From an uncultured Bacillaceae bacterium (GTDB taxonomy: Bacteria > Bacillota > Bacilli > Caldalkalibacillales > Caldalkalibacillaceae), in the NCBI GenBank assembly GCA_937967685.1, contig CALBTX010000043.1, positions 1-27,852 of the forward strand: a stretch of 27,852 nt of DNA, written 5' to 3'. Below the pieces are notes generated by a model. That model was not told the DNA's origin. It did not search any database and saw only the letters and a program-made list of their open reading frames with translations. A program made the position numbers and the translations under genes. Below are positions 16,817-23,757 of this stretch, in pieces; within the stretch, counting starts at the first letter, position 1, and every line of letters starts with the position of its first letter.

Positions 16817-17965
16817 TCACCTTCTTTCTATAGATTCAGCCGCCCGCCTGGCCCACCGGTCAGCCTCTTCAATGTCAGTCAACGACGGATGGACAATGGA
16901 GTCATGTTGTTCTAACGTCTTTTCAATCACTTGCTCAATCTCTAAAAAAGAAATCTCTTGACTAAGAAAGCGCTTGACGGCAATTTCATTGGCCGCATTT
17001 AAAACCGCCGGGTATGTCCCGCCTTTTTGTCCGGCTTCATAAGCTAAATTCAAACAAGGATAACGTGCAAAGTCCATTTGTTGAAAATGCAACCGGCCAA
17101 TTTCAGCAAGGTTCAGGCGGTTACCCGGGGTAACGATTCGTTCAGGATAGGTCAGCGCATATTGAATCGGAATTTTCATATCCGGGATCCCCATTTGAGC
17201 CATCACGGTCCCATCTTGAAAAACGACCATGGAATGAATGATGCTTTCAGCGTGTAATAACACTTTGATCCGTTCATAAGGGATGGAAAAAAGCCAATGC
17301 GTTTCAATCACTTCAAACCCTTTGTTCATCATGGTCGCCGAATCAATCGTTATTTTCGAGCCCATCGACCAAGTGGGATGTTTTAAAGCGTCTTCCACGG
17401 TCACGTTGACCAGCTCTCTTCTACTTTTATGTCGGAAACTTCCTCCTGATGCCGTTAAAATCATTTCCTCCACTTGCTTTTCGTCTTCACCTTGTAAACA
17501 TTGTAAAATGGCGGAGTGTTCACTGTCTACCGGAAGGAATGAGACGCCATGTCTGCGAACATGGTCCATGACGATCTCCCCGGCAGTCACCAATGTCTCC
17601 TTATTCGCCAAAGCAATGGATTTTCCTGCTTCTATGGCCGCCAAGGTCGGCCTTAAACCGATACTTCCGACAACGGCTGTGACCACCGTGTCTACTGCTT
17701 CATACGTACTGACTTCTAGCATACCGGCCAAACCATAATATGTCTGCACGCCTTCCGGCAGAAAGGGTTTGATCTTATCGGCAACCGCTTTAGAGCCTAC
17801 GGAAACGATCTTTGGCCGAAAAGCATGAACTTGATCTATGATTAAGGAGGCGTTCGACCCCGCTGCCAACGCAACCAGGCGAAACCTCTCGGGGTTCCTG
17901 CGGATCACCTCGAGCGTTTGGGTTCCAATGGAACCCGTTGAACCCAGTATGGCGATATTTTTCAC
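16817..17965 (-). CDS. dxr: 1-deoxy-D-xylulose 5-phosphate reductoisomerase
   Basis: A 382-residue NADPH-dependent enzyme that converts DXP to MEP, the committed step of the MEP isoprenoid pathway. The NADPH-binding GSTGSIG is at 8-14; further motifs are LANKETLV, PVDSEHSAI, TASGGSFR and SKITIDSATMMNKGFEVIE, which include the metal and substrate ligands. The segment usually read as HPxSIIHSMV is HAESIIHSMV here, a Pro to Ala change. The start is GTG at 17965, preceded by AAGGGGG at 8 bases. Its product supplies precursors for the neighbouring uppS enzyme. Confidence 0.97.
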   Translation of the reverse strand: MKNIAILGSTGSIGTQTLEVIRRNPERFRLVALAAGSNASLIIDQVHAFRPKIVSVGSKAVADKIKPFLPEGVQTYYGLAGMLEVSTYEAVDTVVTAVVGSIGLRPTLAAIEAGKSIALANKETLVTAGEIVMDHVRRHGVSFLPVDSEHSAILQCLQGEDEKQVEEMILTASGGSFRHKSRRELVNVTVEDALKHPTWSMGSKITIDSATMMNKGFEVIETHWLFSIPYERIKVLLHAESIIHSMVVFQDGTVMAQMGIPDMKIPIQYALTYPERIVTPGNRLNLAEIGRLHFQQMDFARYPCLNLAYEAGQKGGTYPAVLNAANEIAVKRFLSQEISFLEIEQVIEKTLEQHDSIVHPSLTDIEEADRWARRAAESIERR

Positions 17966-17978
17966 AAATTAAACCCCC

Positions 17979-18779
17979 TTAGAGCATATACAAAAAATCT
18001 AACGTCACGAGAACGAAAAGCAAACTGTCAAAGCGATCCAAAACGCCTCCATGACCGGGCAAAAGCCGCCCCGAATCTTTGACTGTGAAGTGTCTTTTGA
18101 GGGCGGATTCTATCAGATCTCCGATTTGCCCGGCCACAGAAATGAGCATGGCTAACCCAACGCTTTCCACATATGTGGGGTAATATTGCGTCACCCATTG
18201 AAAGACAAGGGCAAAGACGATGCTGAAAAATATCGCGCCCAAATGCCCCTCCAATGTTTTATTGGGGCTGATCATGGGCCATAATTTTCGTTTGCCGAAT
18301 TTTTTTCCCGTAAAGTAAGCCGCTGTATCACTTGTCCAGGTGATCAATAAAATAAAAAATAGAAGATAGAGTCCTTCCGTAAAACGGATGTCCATTAAAG
18401 CAGCAAAACCGAACCCTAAGTAAAAAACACCGATAAACAGCGTGCCGATATGTTCGACCGAAATACGCTGTTTGCCAATAAGCGTCAAAAATAAAAAAAG
18501 AACGATAAAACCCATCATCATTCTTTCCATGTCCAACGATACGTTTAGCCATCGGACTGAATCGGCCTTAGATAGAGCCTGCAGAAGGAGAGCGCACAAA
18601 AAGAAAAGCCCTAAGAGAGAGGGAAGGCTGAAAACGGGCAAGCGCGACAGACGCATCAACTCTATATAGGCAAGGAGTGCCAAACAGATGATCAATATCC
18701 CGAACCAGATACCGCCGATGATCAGCACGCTTAAAAATATGAATCCGCCAATGAATCCTGAAAACACTCTTTGCTTCAA
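17979..18779 (-). CDS. cdsA: Phosphatidate cytidylyltransferase (CDP-diglyceride synthase)
   Basis: A 266-residue polytopic membrane enzyme making CDP-diacylglycerol from phosphatidate and CTP for phospholipid synthesis. Hydrophobic helices occupy most of the protein, and the C-terminal part carries the complete family signature, SALKRHFTVKDSG followed by PGHGGVLDRFD. The start is TTG at 18779 behind GGGAGGG with a 6-base spacer; no ATG in a suitable place gives the conserved MKQRVFSG N-terminus. It follows uppS by 47 bases and precedes dxr by 13. Confidence 0.96.
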   Translation of the reverse strand: MKQRVFSGFIGGFIFLSVLIIGGIWFGILIICLALLAYIELMRLSRLPVFSLPSLLGLFFLCALLLQALSKADSVRWLNVSLDMERMMMGFIVLFLFLTLIGKQRISVEHIGTLFIGVFYLGFGFAALMDIRFTEGLYLLFFILLITWTSDTAAYFTGKKFGKRKLWPMISPNKTLEGHLGAIFFSIVFALVFQWVTQYYPTYVESVGLAMLISVAGQIGDLIESALKRHFTVKDSGRLLPGHGGVLDRFDSLLFVLVTLDFLYML

Positions 18780-18826
18780 CCTAAACCCTCCCAGGAGCTT
18801 GCTCGCTTCGCTGTGCCAAATGAAGG

Positions 18827-19579
18827 TTAAACTGAACCATAGCGTCGTTTGCGATGTTGGTATTCTTTAATCGCCGCCTGTAGATGCTCTCGAGTAAAGT
18901 CAGGCCAGTATACGTCCGTAAACCACAGTTCGGTATATGCTAACTGCCACAGCATAAAATTGCTTAACCTGATTTCTTTGGTGCGGATTAACAAATCCGG
19001 GTCTGCCAGACCTTTCGTCTGCAGGCAATTGCCAATCATGTTTTCATTAATGTCTTCGATGTCAACTTGTTTGGATTGGACCATGCGCACAATGTCTTTC
19101 ACCATCTGCACAATTTCGGCTCGACTGCCATAATTGAAAGCTAAATTGAGGATCAATCCGCTGTTGCCTTTCGTTTTCTCCTGAGCTTCTTTCACGGCAG
19201 ACAATGTATGTTGTGGAAGACCTTCTTCAGATCCTAAAATGCGAACCTGAACATTGTTTTCAACCAGCTCTTCAAGTTCGGAGGCCAAATACTCCTGAGG
19301 TAATTTCATCAAATATTCTACCTCATCCTTGGGGCGCTTCCAGTTTTCGGTGGAAAAAGCGTACAACGTTAAAACACGTATGCCGATCTCATCAGCGGCT
19401 TTCGTCACTTCTTTGATCACTTTCATTCCTGCACGGTGACCCGCCACACGCGGCAGCCCCCGTTTTCGGGCCCAGCGGCCGTTTCCATCCATGATGATGG
19501 CCACATGTCCGGGAATGGCGTTTTCGTTCTCCTCCAACCGGTTTTTTCCAGTGACCGGATGATTCAGCTTATGTAACAT
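18827..19579 (-). CDS. uppS: Undecaprenyl diphosphate synthase with altered pyrophosphate-binding loop
   Basis: A 250-residue cis-prenyltransferase that extends farnesyl diphosphate with IPP to the C55 carrier lipid for cell-wall synthesis. The catalytic MDGNGRWA (Asp 31), GHRAG, YAFSTENWKRP and the ELWFTDVYWPDF region are intact. The normally invariant RTSGE.R[IL]SNF loop, whose arginines and serine bind the IPP pyrophosphate, reads RTKEIRLSNF (199-208): Ser-Gly is replaced by one Lys, leaving the loop one residue short. The frame is open on both sides. The frame extends 14 codons upstream, but ATG 19579 has GGAGG at seven bases and is the start. Confidence 0.95.
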   Translation of the reverse strand: MLHKLNHPVTGKNRLEENENAIPGHVAIIMDGNGRWARKRGLPRVAGHRAGMKVIKEVTKAADEIGIRVLTLYAFSTENWKRPKDEVEYLMKLPQEYLASELEELVENNVQVRILGSEEGLPQHTLSAVKEAQEKTKGNSGLILNLAFNYGSRAEIVQMVKDIVRMVQSKQVDIEDINENMIGNCLQTKGLADPDLLIRTKEIRLSNFMLWQLAYTELWFTDVYWPDFTREHLQAAIKEYQHRKRRYGSV

Positions 19580-19667
19580 ATCGTTTCCTCCAAGGAGCCG
19601 ATGAACAGAAGCGCCTGGCAAGTAAAAAGCGTCCGAGCGCCAATGTCCTTATCCTCTGACATTGTCA
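19580..19667 (-). other. frr-uppS gap with a small hairpin
   Basis: This 88-bp gap holds a 7-bp stem (caatgtc 19641-19647 / gacattg 19658-19664) close to the frr stop, then a weak GGCG/CGCT hairpin followed by TTTTT on the minus strand (19624-19640). The second could be an inefficient terminator. No promoter for uppS is evident. Confidence 0.3.
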
Positions 19668-20225
19668 TCAAACTTCCATCATTTCTTTTTCCTTATCCTC
19701 AACGACTTGATCCACCTTAGCGATAAATTCATTCGTTGTTTGCTGAATGTTTTCTTGCAGACGCCTCGATTCATCTTCTGGCAGTTTGCCGTCTTTTTCA
19801 TCTTTTTTCACTGAATCATTCGCGTCACGGCGGACATTCCTGATCGCTACTTTCGCTTCTTCACCGTATTTCTTGACCATTTTGACGAGCTCCTGCCGCC
19901 TTTCTTCCGTCAATGACGGAATTTGGATGCGAATGATATGGCCGTCATTGTTTGGCGTCAGTCCCAACTCTGATTTTAAAATCGCTTTTTCAATATCTTC
20001 CAGTACATTTTTATCCCAAGGTTGAATCGTCAAAAGCTTAGGTTCAGGGGCACTGATGTTGGCCAGCTGATTCACAGGGGTTAATGTGCCGTAATACTCC
20101 ACTTTCACTTTATCTAACAATGACGGTGTCGCCCGACCGGTTCGAATGCTGGCTAATTCATTTTTTAATTGCTGAACCGCTTTGTCCATCCGTTTCTGTG
20201 CATCTTGAATGATGTTCGTTGACAT
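19668..20225 (-). CDS. frr: Ribosome recycling factor
   Basis: A 185-residue tRNA-shaped protein that with EF-G splits post-termination ribosomes. Family features include ELASIRTGRATPSLLDKVKV, YYGTLTPVNQLANI, PWDKNVLEDIEKAI and LTEERRQELVKMVKKYGEEAK, with the long helical domain at both ends. Length is exactly typical. ATG 20225 lies one base after the pyrH stop and has AAGGGGG seven bases upstream, so pyrH and frr are tightly linked. Confidence 0.98.
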   Translation of the reverse strand: MSTNIIQDAQKRMDKAVQQLKNELASIRTGRATPSLLDKVKVEYYGTLTPVNQLANISAPEPKLLTIQPWDKNVLEDIEKAILKSELGLTPNNDGHIIRIQIPSLTEERRQELVKMVKKYGEEAKVAIRNVRRDANDSVKKDEKDGKLPEDESRRLQENIQQTTNEFIAKVDQVVEDKEKEMMEV

Positions 20226-20226
20226 A

Positions 20227-20949
20227 TTAATTCCCCCTTACAATCGTACCGATCTCTTCACCCATAACGGCACGTTTAATATTGCCTTCTTCAGAAATGG
20301 AAAAGACGATCAGAGGTATGTTGTTGTCCATACATAACGTTGAAGCCGTAGAGTCCATCACACCCAGTCCTTCTTTCAGCAAGTCCAGATAGGATAAATG
20401 TTCGTATTTAGTCGCTTGCGGATCAATGGAAGGATCTGCTGTATAAACCCCGTCCACTTTATTTTTGGCCATCAATATCACTTCAGCTTCAATTTCGGCC
20501 GCTCTTAAAGCTGCCGTCGTATCGGTTGAAAAATAAGGGTTTCCCGTACCTGCTGCAAAAATAACGACACGCTTTTTTTCCAGATGGCGAATCGCCCTGC
20601 GTCTGATATACGGCTCTGCCACTTGACGCATTTCGATCGAGGTTTGAACGCGGGTTTGCACCCCTTCATGTTCCAATGCGTCTTGCAGAGCCAAGGCATT
20701 CATGACCGTGGCCAGCATACCCATGTAATCGGCGGTGGCTCTGTCCATTCCCTGGGCACTGCCCGCCATCCCACGCCAAATATTTCCTCCTCCGACAACG
20801 ACAGCAATTTCTACGTTTAATTTTACAACTTCGTCGATTTGTTTGGCAATGGATTGAATACAGACCGGATCAATGCCAAATCCTTGTTTTCCGGCCAATG
20901 CCTCACCACTGAGCTTCAGAACGATGCGTTGATAGGCTGGTGCAGACAT
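20227..20949 (-). CDS. pyrH: Uridylate kinase
   Basis: A 240-residue amino-acid-kinase-fold enzyme phosphorylating UMP to UDP, usually activated by GTP and inhibited by UTP. Seen motifs: LKLSGEALAG at the N-terminus, VVGGGNIWRG (about 51-60), DRATADYMGMLATVMN (about 69-84) and GTGNPYFSTDTTAALRA with the KVDGVYTADP segment. ATG 20949 has GGGGAGGAG five bases upstream. It is separated from tsf by a terminator, so it should have its own promoter in the 180-bp gap. Confidence 0.98.
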   Translation of the reverse strand: MSAPAYQRIVLKLSGEALAGKQGFGIDPVCIQSIAKQIDEVVKLNVEIAVVVGGGNIWRGMAGSAQGMDRATADYMGMLATVMNALALQDALEHEGVQTRVQTSIEMRQVAEPYIRRRAIRHLEKKRVVIFAAGTGNPYFSTDTTAALRAAEIEAEVILMAKNKVDGVYTADPSIDPQATKYEHLSYLDLLKEGLGVMDSTASTLCMDNNIPLIVFSISEEGNIKRAVMGEEIGTIVRGN

Positions 20950-21129
20950 CAGGGCTCCTCCCCTTCCTTATTCTTCTCATGTTCACGTCCCTGGTAAAAA
21001 TCTTGGCGGCCTGTTCAATGCGTTGATGTCCTGGAATTAATGTCAATCAGGGATGTCTATCGGTTGATGTTTTCCTGCAAAATAGGGAACACGACGTGTT
21101 CCCCAATTGGCCGACGGCGGCCCTTCGTG
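20950..21129 (-). other. tsf-pyrH intergenic region
   Basis: A 180-bp gap. The tsf-proximal part holds a small GGCCG/CGGCC hairpin (21109-21122) and then the tsf terminator. Beyond it a perfect TTGACA (21041-21046, minus strand) looks like a -35 for pyrH, but no good -10 occurs at 16-18 bases, so the pyrH promoter is left open. Confidence 0.4.
21079..21103 (-). terminator. Rho-independent terminator of tsf
   Basis: On the minus strand an 8-bp perfect stem GGGAACAC / GTGTTCCC (21096-21103 and 21085-21092) with a 3-base loop, followed by TATTTT. It lies 26 bases past the tsf stop. The U tract is short, so termination may be partial. Confidence 0.75.
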
Positions 21130-22023
21130 TTAACTTTGTTTTTTGACTTGAGACATCACTTCATCCACGAAGTTATCCTCTTTCTTTTCGATCCCTTCGC
21201 CCAGTTCATAGCGGAAGAAAGCCCTGACAGACACATCCTTGCCTTCCTGCTCCAAATATTTTTGAACAGAGATGTCAGGATCTTTGACAAACTCCTGCTC
21301 CAATAAGCTCACTTCTTTATAAAACTTATTCAATCGTCCTTCGACCATTTTCTCGACGATATGTTCCGGTTTGCCTTCATTTAAAGCCTGCTGTTTCAAT
21401 ACTTCCCGTTCCTTGGCCACATCTTCGGCGGAAATGTCGTCTCTGGAAATATAGCGGGGATTGATCGCTGCGATATGCATGGCGATATCTTTTGCCACTT
21501 CTTGATTCGTCGTATTTGTCAGTACGGCCAAAACGCTGATTTTTCCACCCATATGTATGTATGCACCGAAGGTGTCTTGATCGGTTTTATCAACGAGTTG
21601 AAAGCGGCGGAGATTCATGTTCTCGCCGATTCTAGCGATCAATTCCTGCAGCGTCTCCCGAACTGTTTTTTCTCCGTCCATTTTTTGTTCGAGCGCTTCC
21701 TCAACGGATGTCGGACGCTCTTTAAGCAAATGAGCGGCCAGGTCAGCCAAAAAACGTTGAAATGCTTCGTTTTTGGCCACAAAATCCGTCTCACAGTTTA
21801 ATTCAAGCAAAACAGCCGTATTCCCTTCCACCCGAACGGTCGTCAATCCTTCGGCGGCGACGCGGTCCGCTTTCTTTTCCGCTTTAGACAAACCTTTTTC
21901 ACGAAGATAATCAACCGCCTTTTCCATATCTCCGTCGGTTTCAGTCAGCGCTTTTTTGCAATCCATCATTCCCGCTCCGGTTTTCTGTCGCAACTCTTTC
22001 ACCATACTTGCTGATATGGACAT
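21130..22023 (-). CDS. tsf: Translation elongation factor Ts
   Basis: A 297-residue guanine-nucleotide exchange factor that recharges EF-Tu. The N-terminal UBA-like domain reads MVKELRQKTGAGMMDCKKAL, and the EF-Tu-contact motif CETDFVAKNEAF is intact; two core subdomains and the IAAINPRYISRDDI segment follow. Length is typical for Bacillales. ATG 22023 has AAAGGAGG eight bases upstream; a second ATG six codons in gives the more conserved MVKELR start but lacks its own SD. A terminator lies between rpsB and this gene, so its level may depend on read-through. Confidence 0.98.
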   Translation of the reverse strand: MSISASMVKELRQKTGAGMMDCKKALTETDGDMEKAVDYLREKGLSKAEKKADRVAAEGLTTVRVEGNTAVLLELNCETDFVAKNEAFQRFLADLAAHLLKERPTSVEEALEQKMDGEKTVRETLQELIARIGENMNLRRFQLVDKTDQDTFGAYIHMGGKISVLAVLTNTTNQEVAKDIAMHIAAINPRYISRDDISAEDVAKEREVLKQQALNEGKPEHIVEKMVEGRLNKFYKEVSLLEQEFVKDPDISVQKYLEQEGKDVSVRAFFRYELGEGIEKKEDNFVDEVMSQVKKQS

Positions 22024-22035
22024 TTTTTAGCCTCC

Positions 22036-22063
22036 TTTAAGCAATGCACTTCAAGCAATGTAC
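22036..22063. repeat. 14-bp tandem repeat ahead of tsf
   Basis: Two adjacent 14-base units, tttaagcaatgcac (22036-22049) and ttcaagcaatgtac (22050-22063), agree at 12 positions. They fill the space between the rpsB terminator and the tsf SD; part of the first unit overlaps the SD. Confidence 0.6.
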
Positions 22064-22067
22064 TTTC

Positions 22068-22099
22068 AAAAAAGGTCTAAGGGCAATCCCCCTTAGACC
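22068..22099 (-). terminator. Strong rho-independent terminator between rpsB and tsf
   Basis: On the minus strand GGTCTAAGGG / CCCTTAGACC forms a perfect 10-bp stem (22090-22099 with 22074-22083) with a 6-base loop, followed by six T's (22068-22073). It stands 90 bases after the rpsB stop and 45 before tsf. With no promoter visible after it, tsf would be expressed by read-through. Confidence 0.88.
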
Positions 22100-22170
22100 A
22101 CCCTGGATATGGTCAAGCACTCCTTCACTCTAAAACTTGAAATAGATAGACGCGGACAAGAAACAGATTC

Positions 22171-22209
22171 ATTGCCGCTTGCTTCTTCTTAATTGCCGCT
22201 TACTTCTTC
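22171..22209. repeat. 21-bp-spaced duplication at the rpsB stop codon
   Basis: An 18-base sequence, attgccgcttacttcttc (22192-22209), encoding the last six residues EEVSGN, is repeated at 22171-22188 with one mismatch. The rpsB stop codon (22189-22191) lies exactly between the copies. The downstream copy stays in frame and would read EEASGN. Confidence 0.85.
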
Positions 22210-23007
22210 AGCGGCCTGCTCATCCGCTCTGTTTTCTTCTTCAAGGTTCTCCTCTGCTGTATCTTCCTCTTGTGTGTCTTCCGGCTGAGTCACTGCCGGA
22301 CCAGCGCCTTCCTGCTGTGATTGTTCTCCTTGAGTGCCTTCCAAAACAGCGTCAGCCATTTTACTCGTTAACAATTTAACCGCCCGAATGGCGTCATCAT
22401 TTCCCGGAATGACATAGTCGATTTCATCCGGATCACAATTCGTATCGACAATGGCTATGATCGGAATGCCTAATTTGCGAGCTTCAGATATGGCGATTCT
22501 CTCTTTGCGCGGATCAACAATAAACAGCGCATCCGGGAGTTTTTTCATCGTTTTGATGCCGCCCAAAAACTTTTCCAAACGTTCCTTTTCTTTCCTGAGC
22601 AATATGACTTCCTTCTTGGGCAGCACGTCAAACGTACCGTCAGATTCCATTTCTTCAAGCTGATGAAGACGTTCGATACGCTTCTTGATCGTTTCGAAGT
22701 TCGTCAAAGTACCCCCAAGCCAGCGCGTATTGACGTAAAACATGTCACAGCGCCGCGCTTCATTTTCAATGGATTCCTGCGCTTGTTTTTTCGTGCCGAC
22801 GAACAAAATTTTCCCGCCATCGGCAGCGAGATTACGTACAAAACGGTAAGTTTCTTCCACTTTTTTGACCGTTTTTTGCAAATCAATAATGTAAATTCCG
22901 TTTCTTTCGGTAAAAATGTACCGCTCCATTTTCGGGTTCCAACGACGTGTCTGGTGTCCGAAGTGAACCCCTGCCTCCAAAAGTTGTTTCATTGAGATAA
23001 CAGCCAT
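22189..23007 (-). CDS. rpsB: 30S ribosomal protein S2 with acidic C-terminal tail
   Basis: A 272-residue S2, about 25 residues longer than B. subtilis S2 (246). The body is standard: MKQLLEAGVHFGHQTRRWNP, GIYIIDLQKT, FVGTKKQA, RWLGGTLTNF and IVDTNCDPDEIDYVIPGNDD. From about residue 225 a Glu/Gln-rich acidic tail runs to the end. S2 binds late on the solvent side of the 30S, and its C-terminus is variable between species. The ATG at 23007 follows AAGGAGGAG. A structured leader with its own promoter lies upstream, and a strong terminator follows. Confidence 0.98.
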   Translation of the reverse strand: MAVISMKQLLEAGVHFGHQTRRWNPKMERYIFTERNGIYIIDLQKTVKKVEETYRFVRNLAADGGKILFVGTKKQAQESIENEARRCDMFYVNTRWLGGTLTNFETIKKRIERLHQLEEMESDGTFDVLPKKEVILLRKEKERLEKFLGGIKTMKKLPDALFIVDPRKERIAISEARKLGIPIIAIVDTNCDPDEIDYVIPGNDDAIRAVKLLTSKMADAVLEGTQGEQSQQEGAGPAVTQPEDTQEEDTAEENLEEENRADEQAAEEVSGN

Positions 23008-23147
23008 CTCGACTTAACTCCTCCTTATGGTTTTTTCCCTCCGCCAACATCATCTTTAGATGAAACTTGTCTGAAAATGAAGCTTGTCTGAGAAGCTTCT
23101 GGCAAGCACCCTCATCTAAATTCGTCAGCGTGTGTGGTTTAACACCA
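23008..23147 (-). promoter_or_regulatory. Structured 5' leader of rpsB
   Basis: About 140 bases from the predicted start site to the ATG. A perfect 9-bp long-range stem (TTTAGATGA 23112-23120 with TCATCTAAA 23055-23063, minus strand) encloses a domain with the palindrome AGAAGCTTCT (23091-23100) and two copies of a 14-base sequence (23060-23073, 23077-23090; one mismatch). The copies can compete for pairing with the same partner (GCTTG/CAAGC and GAAGCTT/AAGCTTC), so alternative folds exist. No U tract follows, so any control would act on translation. This is inference from the sequence only. Confidence 0.45.
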
Positions 23148-23153
23148 TTTGTA

Positions 23154-23182
23154 AATATAGCACACTGAATTCAATTAAGCAA
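23154..23182 (-). promoter_or_regulatory. SigA promoter of rpsB
   Basis: On the minus strand TTGCTT (23177-23182), 17-base spacer, extended -10 TGCTATATT (hexamer 23154-23159). Start of transcription is expected near 23147. It lies just beyond the stop of the preceding gene, with no terminator in between, so che operon transcripts may also read into rpsB. Confidence 0.78.
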
Positions 23183-23197
23183 TGTTATATTCAAGTC

Positions 23198-23743
23198 CTA
23201 AGATTTTGTTTTCTTCCGGCGCGAGGAGGGCAGCATATGGATCATCAAGGCCGTTTCTCCGTTACCTATACGCAACATTTTGGCGATCTGTTCCTTTGAA
23301 AATCCTTGTTCATGTAATTGGGCGACCATTTCCAACTTGTCGGTTTGCTGATCCTTTTTCTCCTCGTTGACTAACACATGCTGTGGAGAAGACGGCCATT
23401 TTTCGTCATGTTCTGCTGTCTGTTCCAAACGCTCCATTTGCTGATGCCAATCCTTCAGTTTCCGATTCAGCGGCTCCACTTTTTTTTGGAATTCCTCATC
23501 GATCTTCCTGTCCCATTCTTCTTCTTTGCTTTTTATGTAGTGGACCAATTTTTCATACAGCGCTTCATTTTCTTTCTCCAATTCGTCGACAAACGCTGCC
23601 ATACTTTTGTGAATGGTTTCCGTATCTTCAGGCGGTGAAGGTAAGTCGACCCGTTCGAGGGATCTCTTTTGAAACAAAATGATCACAGCGAAGATCGTCA
23701 GCAAATGGAGTATAAAACTGCATGTTATCAAAAAATAGATCAC
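23198..23743 (-). CDS. One-TM coiled-coil protein at the swrB position (SwrB-like)
   Basis: A 181-residue protein between sigD and rpsB, the position of swrB in B. subtilis. SwrB is a single-pass membrane protein that activates flagellar assembly and SigD-dependent genes. Residues 2-25 form one hydrophobic membrane segment (YFLITCSFILHLLTIFAVII). A charged, probably coiled-coil cytoplasmic region (about 45-110) follows. The end holds a short helix-turn-helix-like stretch, LHEQGFSKEQIAKMLRIGNG, and a Lys/Arg-rich tail. The start is GTG at 23743 with AGAGGAGGG six bases upstream; the SD overlaps the sigD stop. The family equivalence rests on position and topology, not on clear sequence identity. 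Confidence 0.8.
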   Translation of the reverse strand: MIYFLITCSFILHLLTIFAVIILFQKRSLERVDLPSPPEDTETIHKSMAAFVDELEKENEALYEKLVHYIKSKEEEWDRKIDEEFQKKVEPLNRKLKDWHQQMERLEQTAEHDEKWPSSPQHVLVNEEKKDQQTDKLEMVAQLHEQGFSKEQIAKMLRIGNGETALMIHMLPSSRRKKTKS

Positions 23744-23757
23744 GCGACACCCTCCTC

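Noticed and set aside
21041..21046. TTGACA as a definite pyrH promoter
   Set aside because: No acceptable -10 sequence at 16-18 bases, so I mention the hexamer but do not call a promoter.
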